DNA of 23,922 nt, taken from positions 1 to 23,922 of the forward strand of contig JALLBK010000108.1 of the NCBI GenBank assembly GCA_036940085.1. Direction: 5' to 3'. This DNA comes from Discostella pseudostelligera. Lineage: Eukaryota > Bacillariophyta > Thalassiosirophyceae > Thalassiosirales > Thalassiosiraceae. The position numbers and the translations under genes are program-made. Below the pieces are notes generated by a model. The model saw only the letters and a program-made list of their open reading frames with translations. It searched no databases and was not told where the DNA came from. This document shows positions 1 through 7,586 of this stretch, one piece after another; the first letter of the stretch is position 1; each line of letters opens with the position of its first letter.

Positions 1-91
1 AGTTGGTGGAATAACTCCTGCGTTGATGTTTATGATGAAAAACAGTGATATTTGCGAAAGCCTGAAAGCAGATTGGCCAGTATGGTATTAG
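1..91 (+). CDS. Possible 3' end of a gene running in from the left (partial)
   Basis: Reading from base 2, one frame stays open for 29 codons to a TAG at 89-91. Its last residues are KADWPVWY. The other two forward frames are less persuasive. The stop lies 78 bases from the stop of the minus-strand NOL8-like gene, which would give the convergent arrangement seen elsewhere in this window. No domain can be recognised from so few residues. It may equally be non-coding 3' sequence; this is a weak call. Confidence 0.3.
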   Translation, partial: VGGITPALMFMMKNSDICESLKADWPVWY

Positions 92-169
92 TCTTTGACT
101 AATGTCATGTCTTGTATGGATTTTTAATATAGCGTAGCTTTATTTTAATTCATAGTAAGCCAGCATTAA

Positions 170-2671
170 CTACCTACGACTCTTCTTTCCTTTCCTAGAC
201 AAGGCTGCTTTTTGTTTCCGTTTCCAGTCAGCTGTTAGAATTTGGCGTTCTTTCTGCCAAAGTTCTTGGTTCCCTGGCTCTTGCTTCATCCCGTCCAAGT
301 CTTTCAAAATCTGAGGTCCTTCATTCAAACTGAAGAACAAGTCCTCAAATATATCAAGCTCTTGCTCTGAATATCTTTTTCGTTTCACTTGCTTATTTCT
401 TGGCCGCTCTCCTAGTTCCTGCTCTGTTGAAACAGGTTTGCCAGAATCTGTATCCAATCGACAACCGTTGCTGCTATCTTCGAAACTCGTCTGAATGAGA
501 TCTGGAACGTCGGTGCTTGAAACGAACCCAAAAGAAAATGGTGCATGCCCACTATCTTTACTTGCTGTTGTCACTTCCGGTTGACTCAAAAATCCAAATG
601 CGAATCCACCCGATTGTTCTACATCAGCACGCCCTCGTTTGAAGACATCCTCCAGCTTACCTTGCTCATAAACTTCGCTCTTGACATGATCGGCTTTCTG
701 CTCCTCCGACTGAAATAGCTTTCCGAGCGAAACGTCAGGCACGCCATTGCGAGAGTTGTTGAATATATCCTCCAGCTTATCTTGCTGATATATGTCATTG
801 GCTGGGACAGTATTGAATTCAGCATCGGCTGTCGTAGTTGATTGCTCATCACTGGGATCTCCGGAAGAATCCTTCTCATGCAACATCGCAGTTTGCTGTG
901 TAGTTTCATCTTCATCTTCATCAGAACTCTCGCTTGAGACTGATGCATCTTTCGTAACCTCGTTGTTCACTTCTTGGTGAGTATCTTCCGAAGGAGCTAC
1001 ATTATCACTCTCATTGTTGGTGCGGGTCATTTCAAACCTTTTATCAGCCTCTTTCGTCGGGTCATACCTCTGCATAATCAATCCACCTCCACCAAAAGTA
1101 GGACAACTTATATCACCTTTATCGACGTTTTCATTTCGACTGTCGTCATCACCGCCACCAAAAGTTAAAGAAGCGGCAAGCGGTTTCTTGTCAAAGTGCT
1201 CATCAGGAAATAGCTGCGAAAGAACGTCCATATTAGACCGTATGTCATCGTCAAGACAGAGATGCGACGCCTCGTCATTTGCACTTTCCAAGTCATCATC
1301 ACCTTCACTGTCGCTACCAACAGAACCACCATCATGAGGAGTGGGTACACTGTCGAAGTCCATGCCACCGGAAAATTCGTCTATTGCGACTGCACTAGTG
1401 TATTCAGATCCGTCGGCCAACGTCTTACCAAATTTTCGATTGATGCTCCCTTGGGCTCCATGCTGTTGAGTAATATCCATGTCATGGGTTTCACTATTAT
1501 TGGTGCTACCATCTTTCTCCATTTCATCGTCCGACCAAACATATTGCTTCCCAGCTACGTGCTTTTCGCTGATTGCAACATTGTCGTCGGCACCATCACG
1601 TGAACTTTCATCATCACTCCTCGCGTCATCATCATCGTCATCCGACCAAACATACGTCGCACTGCGTAAATTGTTGTCTTCATCATTATGCGTCGAAGAG
1701 TCATCGGTATCAGATGGGGGCGCTGACAATGACTCAACAGGTAAGTCCAATTGCGAAATACTTGTCCTATTTTCTTTCATGGGCACATCATGATCACTAA
1801 AACGAACATGGATCCCTCTATTCAAAAACATTAACGATCTCAAATCATCGTTTTTGTCGGCGGTAGCAGAGATTGGATCAATTTTTTTACCACTAGCCCA
1901 CAGTCTCCGTTCCATCTTTCGTCTCTCGACTAATTTCCTCTGTTGGGATTGCCATTTGTCATGCATTCGCTTATGAAGTGTAGAAAACTGCTTCCAACCC
2001 TCAAGATCAACGTCGTCAGGTCCAGATCGAAGTTCTATTGGATGAGGGAGGGTGTCAACATGGAATGCCTCCTCGCCAAATCGTTTGCGTATGCGCAGCC
2101 GACGTCGATTCTTGATAACTTTTTCTTCTACCAGTTGTTGCTCAGTGTTGTCGTCTTGAATCGGTTCATGAACTGGATCTCGATTATCATCGTCACGAAC
2201 TTTCCGTTCTTGCTCGAGACGCTTTAAGAAATGCGGTCTTGCCGGTTCTACCCTTAAAGTGCACCCCATCCATTTTACACCGTTGTATTGTTTGGAGAGC
2301 AAGTCAAGGGCTGACACTACTTTATTGTTTGCATCCGAATTTGCAGCAGCACCAGCAACACAACATGCCTCCACGTAGAAAAAATTACGAGTGTCTAACA
2401 AGTCACCATCTTCATCAAATACTACTCTTTTTGAATTATTGTAGATAGATTGACCTTTACTTTGAATTTCCTTGCATTTATTGATGGCAACATCATTGAT
2501 GGAATGAATCTCGACATCTTTGACGTCGCAAAGCCTTGCTGCCACGAGCTCGACAGTGAGGCCGCGGCTTGGATCGAGGCCACCGATGTATATCCGCTCT
2601 ATTGATGGATCGTCCATTTTGGTGGTCTCGGGTGATTGATGTTTGCTACCGACGCCAGTCTTCATCGACAT
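170..2671 (-). CDS. NOL8: NOL8-like nucleolar RNA-binding protein (N-terminal RRM, long acidic disordered region)
   Basis: The N-terminus is an RRM: RIYIGGL is the RNP2-like strand, and the domain closes with NGVKWMGCTLRVEPARPHFL, the KWxGxxLxVxxAxxxFLxRLxxER ending typical of NOL8/Nop8 nucleolar proteins. NOL8/Nop8 family members work in 60S ribosome biogenesis. After the RRM come an ERK-rich basic stretch, about 500 residues of D/E/S-rich low complexity with two YVWSDD motifs, a GGGLIMQRYDPTKEADKRFEM block resembling the conserved YDP motif of the family, and a strongly basic tail ending KGKKSRR. No intron is evident. The reading frame is open further upstream to 2866, but without family features. 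I chose the ATG at 2669-2671; ATGs at 2665 and 2617, the latter just before the RRM, are alternatives. The C-terminal half contains an internal duplication (see findings). Confidence 0.75.
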   Translation of the reverse strand: MSMKTGVGSKHQSPETTKMDDPSIERIYIGGLDPSRGLTVELVAARLCDVKDVEIHSINDVAINKCKEIQSKGQSIYNNSKRVVFDEDGDLLDTRNFFYVEACCVAGAAANSDANNKVVSALDLLSKQYNGVKWMGCTLRVEPARPHFLKRLEQERKVRDDDNRDPVHEPIQDDNTEQQLVEEKVIKNRRRLRIRKRFGEEAFHVDTLPHPIELRSGPDDVDLEGWKQFSTLHKRMHDKWQSQQRKLVERRKMERRLWASGKKIDPISATADKNDDLRSLMFLNRGIHVRFSDHDVPMKENRTSISQLDLPVESLSAPPSDTDDSSTHNDEDNNLRSATYVWSDDDDDDARSDDESSRDGADDNVAISEKHVAGKQYVWSDDEMEKDGSTNNSETHDMDITQQHGAQGSINRKFGKTLADGSEYTSAVAIDEFSGGMDFDSVPTPHDGGSVGSDSEGDDDLESANDEASHLCLDDDIRSNMDVLSQLFPDEHFDKKPLAASLTFGGGDDDSRNENVDKGDISCPTFGGGGLIMQRYDPTKEADKRFEMTRTNNESDNVAPSEDTHQEVNNEVTKDASVSSESSDEDEDETTQQTAMLHEKDSSGDPSDEQSTTTADAEFNTVPANDIYQQDKLEDIFNNSRNGVPDVSLGKLFQSEEQKADHVKSEVYEQGKLEDVFKRGRADVEQSGGFAFGFLSQPEVTTASKDSGHAPFSFGFVSSTDVPDLIQTSFEDSSNGCRLDTDSGKPVSTEQELGERPRNKQVKRKRYSEQELDIFEDLFFSLNEGPQILKDLDGMKQEPGNQELWQKERQILTADWKRKQKAALSRKGKKSRR

Positions 2672-3161
2672 GGTGGACGAATTCGATATCGATACCCTAG
2701 TCCTAGTAGGCTGACGACGACGCCGACGCCGACATGGTTGAGGTGGGTTGGTTTTGCTTGGTGCAGGGAGGAACGGCGACGGCCAGGCCCGGTCTCCTGC
2801 GTGCTGACACGTGGAAGACAATACCACACACGTGGAATGACACCTAATGACACGTGGAAGACACATTCAAAGTACTTCCGACCTCTTCCGACGACTTCGA
2901 CCAGCGAAAGGCCAGCAGCGTCCGTCGGTCACACCGAACTTCCTCCTCCTAACTCCCAACCTCTATCCCCCCAAACAATGATCACCAGCATGGAAGTAAG
3001 AACATCTCGTCTCTCGATAGGGGGATCTTGTTTCTCCGCGAAGCTCTGCTCATGCAACTGGAAATGATTGGTCCGAGAGGCTGCATTCATTGCCCTTCTA
3101 CAAAAGAAACATATCTATCTGATAATTAGACTATTTTACAATACTACTCCTACCTAGCACT
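2672..3161. other. Intergenic region: promoter side of NOL8-like gene and 3' side of thioredoxin-like gene
   Basis: 490 bases. It holds three CACGTGG motifs (listed separately). A plus-strand frame runs through it but has no family features, and its composition follows the GC-rich spacer. The segment ATGATCACCAGCATGGAA followed by GTAAG near 2979 mimics a first exon with a donor, but there is no room for a downstream exon before the converging gene end at 3162. I see no RNA gene. Confidence 0.6.
2806..2865. promoter_or_regulatory. Three tandem CACGTGGAA G-box/E-box-like motifs upstream of the NOL8-like gene
   Basis: CACGTG cores lie at 2808-2813, 2829-2834 and 2851-2856, all followed by GAA on the same strand. 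The first and third share the 16-mer TGACACGTGGAAGACA. Centre-to-centre spacing is 21 and 22 bases, about two helical turns, so all three would face the same side of the DNA. CACGTG is a classic target of bHLH and bZIP factors. The distance to the chosen start is about 140-190 bases. Confidence 0.6.
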
Positions 3162-3953
3162 TCATTGGAATCCATCATCGTCAATGAGAAGATAATCTTC
3201 AATGTCCTTCTCTTCCTCATCCTCTGGGAGATCACAACTCCCTCTCACATAATCATCCAACGTATCTCTAAATTCCTTAAACACCTTCTTATTAATCTTC
3301 ATCTCCTCCACCAATCCCACCTCGGGATGATATATATGCCCAAATGGTACCGATGGCACACCCAATCCCTCATGTATATACGCTGTCTCCTTGGTCAATG
3401 GCACCTCGACAAACTTTACAGTTGGGGAATGATCCCATGCCATCTTTTTGAAGAGTGGCAAGGCCGCCTTGCAACTTTTGCACCATGGTGCAAAGAATCG
3501 AACTACGACAATATGATCTCGTTCATCGACGACTACTCGTTTGTAGTCTTCTAATGTGTCTACCAATTGTACTGTGGTGTATGGATTCTTTTTCGTCGTA
3601 ATCGAAGTCTCGTCGTTGTTGCCAGCATCCTGAGCTCCACCTCGTTTGAGAAAACGTGGCACAAATCCACCAACAACTTGTTTCCATTCCTTTGTATCTG
3701 AATCTCCATCATCATCGCCATTGCTGTTTGATCGATTGGAATTCTTTTCTCGTTCTTCTTCCATTGGCCGTCGTGGCATGTCGACTGTTTGATATCTACG
3801 CGACGACGACGAGGCTCGTTGCCTACACGACCGGGCGTCAATGGGTATTCTTGATAATTGAAAGGAGTCGATTTTGAAAGGGTATGAAATTAGCAGCAAT
3901 GACAGGAAAGCTGCGATGGCCAGGTTGGACGGCGGTGACGGTGACGGTACCAT
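3162..3953 (-). CDS. Thioredoxin-like protein with plastid-type presequence
   Basis: 263 residues. A thioredoxin fold occupies roughly residues 127-240. The strand HIVVVRFFAPWCKSCKAALP carries the redox motif WCKSC (W157, C158, C161) in place of the usual WCGPC. GVPSVPFGHIY supplies the cis-proline loop. The N-terminus has a hydrophobic signal segment (residues 10-25) followed by KIDS-FQLSRIP, an ASAFAP-like cleavage site with Phe at +1, then a Ser/Arg-rich stretch, so import through the ER into the plastid is likely. A charged D/E/N/S-rich linker (about 60-120) separates presequence and fold, and the C-terminus is very acidic (EDEEEKDIEDYLLIDDD). The non-canonical KS between the cysteines points to a thioredoxin-like (ACHT/CDSP-like) rather than a classical thioredoxin; the partner is unknown. 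Single exon; the start is the first ATG of the frame and precedes the signal segment directly. Confidence 0.85.
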   Translation of the reverse strand: MVPSPSPPSNLAIAAFLSLLLISYPFKIDSFQLSRIPIDARSCRQRASSSSRRYQTVDMPRRPMEEEREKNSNRSNSNGDDDGDSDTKEWKQVVGGFVPRFLKRGGAQDAGNNDETSITTKKNPYTTVQLVDTLEDYKRVVVDERDHIVVVRFFAPWCKSCKAALPLFKKMAWDHSPTVKFVEVPLTKETAYIHEGLGVPSVPFGHIYHPEVGLVEEMKINKKVFKEFRDTLDDYVRGSCDLPEDEEEKDIEDYLLIDDDGFQ

Positions 3954-4428
3954 TGTACTTGTAGTAGACTTGTAGTTGTAGGGTATGGGTTGAAATATCT
4001 AATATTAACTTTCAAATATTGTCGCGATGTCGACCGGAGCGCCCAAGCAAAAATGTGAGTTGGTTCAGCGGAAAATACAGTGCTAGTGGTTGACTAATGA
4101 AATGAGTTGGTTGGATGGTGGTGGTGGCATCGGCGGTCGGTGGTGATGTTGTTGTGTCACCCAACTTCGAACTTGGCCATCATCGTCGGCCCAAATTTCC
4201 AATGGCATTCTGGTTCTGCGTCGGCATCGTTCTGTGACGCGGCAGGACGCGGCGTTGCGCCAGCGCCTCCGTCTGGCTGTCGTGGTGGCGAAGCCAGCTG
4301 GCTTCAACATCAAGGATTCTTCTGAGACGGACAGTGACGTCAGCGCAGCGTCGGTCGTGATGATGATGCAACCAGCCAAATCCAAAATCAAAGCCCTTCC
4401 ACAAAGCGAAACTCGACACTCGACGACC
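3954..4428. other. Divergent intergenic region between thioredoxin-like and quinone oxidoreductase genes
   Basis: 475 bases between two divergent starts. Frames on both strands through 4083-4590 are translations of GTGG/CACC- and CGNCG-rich spacer with many Arg, His and Pro and no recognisable motif. No clear E2F-like or G-box site is seen here, unlike most other promoters in the window. Confidence 0.5.
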
Positions 4429-6046
4429 ATGATGATTTCCGCCGCTACCCGCCACGTCCTCCACACTACTGCCACACCCACCCCCGTCAGCGGTGGGCGT
4501 AACGGCCTCGCTGCCTTCCTTTCAGTACGATGCATGTCCTCGATACCGTCGACGATGAAGGTACGTGTCATGTCACTCTACACATCATGACGGATGAGAA
4601 GCGATGGCGATCGTCGGTAGCGGTAGTGCATGACGACGACGACGGTGATGTAGGGTTCAATCTATAATAATATGCGTTCATACTTGCGACAGAGTGACAC
4701 CAAACCCTCCTATTCAATCTTCGCTCATTGATCCTCTCAAGTTCGAGGATCTATGAGTGATTGCAGCCACTTGTTTACACATGAGGTTCTCACTTGTTTT
4801 TTCTCATTTGGGATGGATCTGAGCAACTACGAGGATTATAGGAGACCAATGGTGATACAATCTCTTACTAATGAACGCAAAAGAAAAGTTAGCGTGGCTG
4901 ATTTGAGAGTGTCTCGTCGTCTTTTTGTATATGATTCGAGGCACAATTACGGCTCAGGCACAATCTTTTGTTATTGAATTTATGATTATATACTAACGAA
5001 CGTGTTCAACCTCTATCATGTGAAAACACCATCTTGCAAAGGCGGCAGTCGTCCGAGAAGTTGGTGACGCTCATGCACTTAAGGTAGAAAACGACTTTCC
5101 TACGCCACAGTTGAAGCCTGGTCAGGTGATTGTGAAAAATAAATACGCTGGAATCAACTTCATCGATACCTACCATCGCAAGGGTCTCTATCCCAGAGAC
5201 CTACCCTTCGTCGGTGGACAGGAAGGTGGAGGAACCGTCGCGGCCGTATCCGATGAGGCTGCGAAGGAAGGGATCAAAGTTGGTGATCCAGTAGCATATT
5301 CTGTATTTGGTTCGTATGCTCAATATACGGCTGTACCAGCATCGAAACTCTTGCCTGTGCCGGAGGGTGTAGGATTGGATGTTGCCACCTCGTGCGTTGT
5401 GCAGGGATTGACGGCTCATTATTTGACGAGTTCGGCACATGCAGATTTGATTAAGCCCGGTGAATGGTGTCTGATTCACGGAGTTGGCGGTGGAACCTGT
5501 CAGTGGGCGGCACAGATGGCCAAGCTTCGTGGATTTAAGGTGATTGGTACATGCTCTAAGGGAAAAGCGGATGTTGCCAAATCATTGGGTTGTGACGAAT
5601 TGATTGTCCTTGATGAAGTGCCTGGAGCATCGTATGAGGACTACGAATCTGTGGATATCGTCTCTCGTGTGATGGAGGTGACGGACGGGGTGGGATGCAA
5701 GGCGGTCATTGATGGAATTGGCAAGTCCACTATGGACATCAGCATCAACTCTTTGGCACACCGTGGTATCTTCATTTCCTTCGGCAATGCCAGTGGAGCC
5801 GTTCCTGCATTCCCCGTCTTGCGTTTGATTGGAAAGTCCGCATATGTGACCCGTCCTAAATTGTTAGACTACACCGTCGACCGTGCGGAGCTTGTGTCGA
5901 GGGCCGATGAAGTCTTTGGTTGGTTGAAGGAAGGAAAGCTGAATGTTAGCGTAGATCGTGCATTTCCATTAGACCAAGCAGCTGAAGGACATATTTATTT
6001 GGAGGCTGGAAAGAGTAAAGGAAAGGTTCTGTACCAAATTGATTAG
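4429..6046 (+). CDS. NADPH:quinone oxidoreductase-like MDR protein, two exons, mitochondrial-type presequence
   Basis: Exon 1 is 4429-4560 and exon 2 is 5042-6046, in phase 0, giving 378 residues. Exon 1 encodes a basic, Ser/Ala-rich presequence (MMISAATRHVLHTTATP... VRCMSSIPSTMK) that suits mitochondrial import. The join reads STMK-AAVVREVG, exactly the MKAAVV start of medium-chain reductases, which is the main reason for the join. The intron is GTACGT...AAAG with a perfect TACTAAC branch site. The body has the GroES-like fold (NFIDTYHRKGLYP, GGQEGGGTV), the SYAQYTAVPASKLLPVPEGV segment and a Rossmann domain. There are no structural or catalytic zinc ligands, as in zeta-crystallin/QOR. The nucleotide loop HGVGGGTCQWA (190-200) departs from the usual AxxGxxG. 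ATG 4429 (context ACCATGATG) was chosen over in-frame ATGs at 4360-4366. Substrate is probably a quinone or an enone, by family only. Confidence 0.85.
4561..5041 (+). other. Long intron of the quinone oxidoreductase gene
   Basis: 481 bases, five to nine times longer than the other introns in this window (52-106). Donor GTACGT is at 4561, the acceptor AG at 5040-5041, and an exact TACTAAC branch consensus at 4991-4997. It contains a long hairpin at 4721-4760 (separate entry). Short frames inside it show no protein-like character. Confidence 0.75.
4721..4760. repeat. Intronic hairpin (16-bp stem, 8-base loop)
   Basis: Left arm 4721-4736 (TCGCTCATTGATCCTC) pairs with right arm 4745-4760 (GAGGATCTATGAGTGA), with one T/T mismatch and one G/T wobble. 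The inner 7 bp are perfect. The loop is TCAAGTTC. Confidence 0.7.
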
Positions 6047-6106
6047 TAGAGCATCGATGAACTCGGAGCTAAGACATAAATAATTTCATGTTGATATTGA
6101 TACCAA

Positions 6107-6214
6107 TCAAGTAAAAAGAGTACATTGTCTATTTGGCGGGAAGAAATTTGTAAGTGATCTTTATTTTTATTTCTTCCCGCCAAATAGAAAATGTACGATA
6201 CTCTTTCTACTTGA
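6107..6214. repeat. Fold-back inverted repeat carrying two opposed TTTGGCGGGAA sites
   Basis: Left arm 6107-6147 and right arm 6169-6214 are near-perfect reverse complements. The inner 20 bases (TCTATTTGGCGGGAAGAAAT on the left) match exactly. The outer part continues through TCAAGTA-AAAGAG with one mismatch, one further mismatch and a 5-base insertion (TATCG-type) in the right arm. The loop of 21 bases is AT-rich. It begins about 60 bases past the quinone oxidoreductase stop, so it could be transcribed in that 3' UTR as a strong hairpin. No target-site duplication was found. Confidence 0.85.
6132..6142. promoter_or_regulatory. E2F-like site in left arm of the fold-back repeat
   Basis: TTTGGCGGGAA, mirrored by TTCCCGCCAAA at 6174-6184 in the right arm, so the pair is palindromically arranged 32 bases apart, about 530-570 bases upstream of the SWEET ATG. 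Confidence 0.45.
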
Positions 6215-6310
6215 GGGGATGGCGACGAGGATGGCGGCGTCGACGGGTACTTGGATGCATTCATCAACAGCGATGTGGGGGCTGATCAAGTAGCGACATC
6301 GCCTCCACGT

Positions 6311-6584
6311 GGAATATTTTTGCTATTCCGCTATTCCGACGGCCTATTCCGACCGTCGGAATAGCACCTCCTATCCCGACCTTGGAAATGGGAGGAATGG
6401 AATAGCGGAATAGTTTTGTGTGCTCATAACCCAAAACTATCCCGCTATTCAGCTATTCCGACGAATATAATCAATTTTTTTCGACCGGAATAGCGGGATA
6501 AAAAATTAACGAGAAAGCAGGATAGAATTTTTCACATGTGGCATCAAGTTTTGCTATTCCGCTATTCCGCTATTTCAATATTCC
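6311..6584. repeat. Palindromic array of GCTATTCC/GGAATAGC motifs (MITE-like or promoter element)
   Basis: About a dozen copies of GCTATTCC or its complement, some off by one base, occur in both orientations. Nested hairpins are visible: GCTATTCCGACGG (6330-6342) with its exact complement at 6353-6365; a 19-bp pair at 6400-6418 and 6432-6450 with one mismatch; and GCTATTCCG (6452-6460) with CGGAATAGC (6486-6494). A 21-base perfect direct repeat starting TTTTGCTATTCCG lies at 6318-6338 and 6549-6569. The ends read GGAATATT (6311) and AATATTCC (6577-6584), a short terminal inverted repeat. No coding capacity. Confidence 0.8.
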
Positions 6585-6701
6585 CCGCCTGATGTGTGTG
6601 AGCACCAGCTTGTGTCAAAACTGGGTAGCCACCGCCTCTCCTATTCCTATCAGTATCAGCCATCAGGCATCAGAGGCATCGGCATCGGCGCTATCAACAA
6701 A

Positions 6702-7586
6702 ATGAAATCCTTCCGCATGATCTTGGCAGCTGTATTGGCCGTGGTTGGTGTGGGTTCATCGCATGCTTGGATTGGCCGTCACCTATCGGAGAATCATAGA
6801 TCACAACATAATCATGTCAAAACCCGACACCCCGCAAGGCCACTCGCCATCAAACATCATGGTCTCATCGATAACATTACAAAGAAGCCGATGGTTCGGG
6901 GTGGAGGTACATCACTGGAGTCGGTATCGAATCCTTCACTTGAAATATTGACGAACCCACTAATGTTGTCGCTGATACCGAAAATTGGAATCATTACAAG
7001 CACATTAGTGTATTTTTCACCCATGGCAGCAGTGAGTGCGGCGAGCAAGGATGGAAGTCTTGGTGACCTCAACCCTTTTCCTCTTGCAGTTATGTCCGTA
7101 AGCTCCATCTGCTGGATGGTTTATGGCTTATCGATTCGAGATCCATTCGTCACTCTATCGAATGTACCAGGTAGCATTGCGACGATCTGGTATATTACGG
7201 CAGTGTTGCCATTACTGAAGGGAAGTCAACTGCAAACAATTCAAAGCACTATCGTTTTCCTAGCGGGGTTGACTATTAATTTGTGGACATATCTGTCGCT
7301 TACTAACAAGCCAATGGCGCAAGTGCGATCAATGCTAGGGTTATTTGCAAGTGCACTGTTCGTTGTACTTTCTGGTAGCCCATTGTCCACCATCAAGACG
7401 GTGCTAAGTACCAGAAATTCAGGATCGATTTTGGCACAGCTGACAATGGCTCAAGTTACAAACACCGCACTATGGAGTGTATATGGATTAGCGATTAGGG
7501 ACAAGTTTGTTTACGGTCCCAATTTAACTGGGTTATTCTTTGGTATCGCACAGTTGGTGTTGAAACTTGCATTTCCTTCCAAATAG
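6702..7586 (+). CDS. SWEET: SWEET-family sugar transporter with plastid-like bipartite presequence
   Basis: 294 residues. The SWEET/MtN3 fold is shown by seven hydrophobic segments (about 87-113, 124-145, 156-172, 179-200, 208-231, 243-265, 272-291) and two MtN3 repeats. Their signature WMVYGLSIRDPFV (138-150) recurs as WSVYGLAIRDKFV (258-270), exactly 120 residues later. GPNLTGLFFGIAQLVL in the last helix is the usual PN-containing SWEET segment. SWEETs are facilitative uniporters for mono- and disaccharides. Unusually, about 85 residues precede the first helix: a signal peptide (MKSFRMILAAVLAVVGVGSSHA) with Trp at the predicted +1, then a His/Arg/Ser-rich, acid-poor stretch and VRGGG. That matches diatom plastid targeting. 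The ATG at 6702 is the first in frame and starts the signal peptide; an upstream frame ends in an ATGA overlap with it. Substrate and membrane remain inferences. Confidence 0.85.
   Translation: MKSFRMILAAVLAVVGVGSSHAWIGRHLSENHRSQHNHVKTRHPARPLAIKHHGLIDNITKKPMVRGGGTSLESVSNPSLEILTNPLMLSLIPKIGIITSTLVYFSPMAAVSAASKDGSLGDLNPFPLAVMSVSSICWMVYGLSIRDPFVTLSNVPGSIATIWYITAVLPLLKGSQLQTIQSTIVFLAGLTINLWTYLSLTNKPMAQVRSMLGLFASALFVVLSGSPLSTIKTVLSTRNSGSILAQLTMAQVTNTALWSVYGLAIRDKFVYGPNLTGLFFGIAQLVLKLAFPSK

Larger units (their letters stand above)
6047..6701. other. Repeat-rich intergenic region upstream of the SWEET gene
   Basis: 655 bases with no gene. It holds the fold-back inverted repeat (6107-6214), the GCTATTCC element (6311-6584), a CCACGTGG palindrome at 6305-6312, and a 37-codon upstream frame ending at the SWEET start. 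The second half must include the SWEET promoter and 5' leader. Confidence 0.7.

Noticed and set aside
2636..3067. 143-codon plus-strand frame upstream of the NOL8-like gene
   Set aside because: Runs antisense over the NOL8 5' end and promoter, rich in Arg/Thr/Pro from GC-biased spacer, no motif, and no room for further exons before the next gene end.
4083..4571. 162-codon minus-strand frame
   Set aside because: Antisense to the presequence exon and promoter of the quinone oxidoreductase gene; Arg/His/Pro-rich, no domain.
4737..4760. Possible tRNA T-arm (GTTCGAGGATC) in the intron
   Set aside because: No matching A box, anticodon arm or acceptor stem; it belongs to the 4721-4760 hairpin instead.
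4753..4977. 74-codon plus-strand frame
   Set aside because: Lies wholly inside the long intron and has no family feature; the TACTAAC and splice sites explain the region better.
6107..6214. Bacterial-style intrinsic terminator at the hairpin
   Set aside because: The genome is eukaryotic with spliced genes; the hairpin has no terminal U-tract function expected here and better fits a fold-back repeat.
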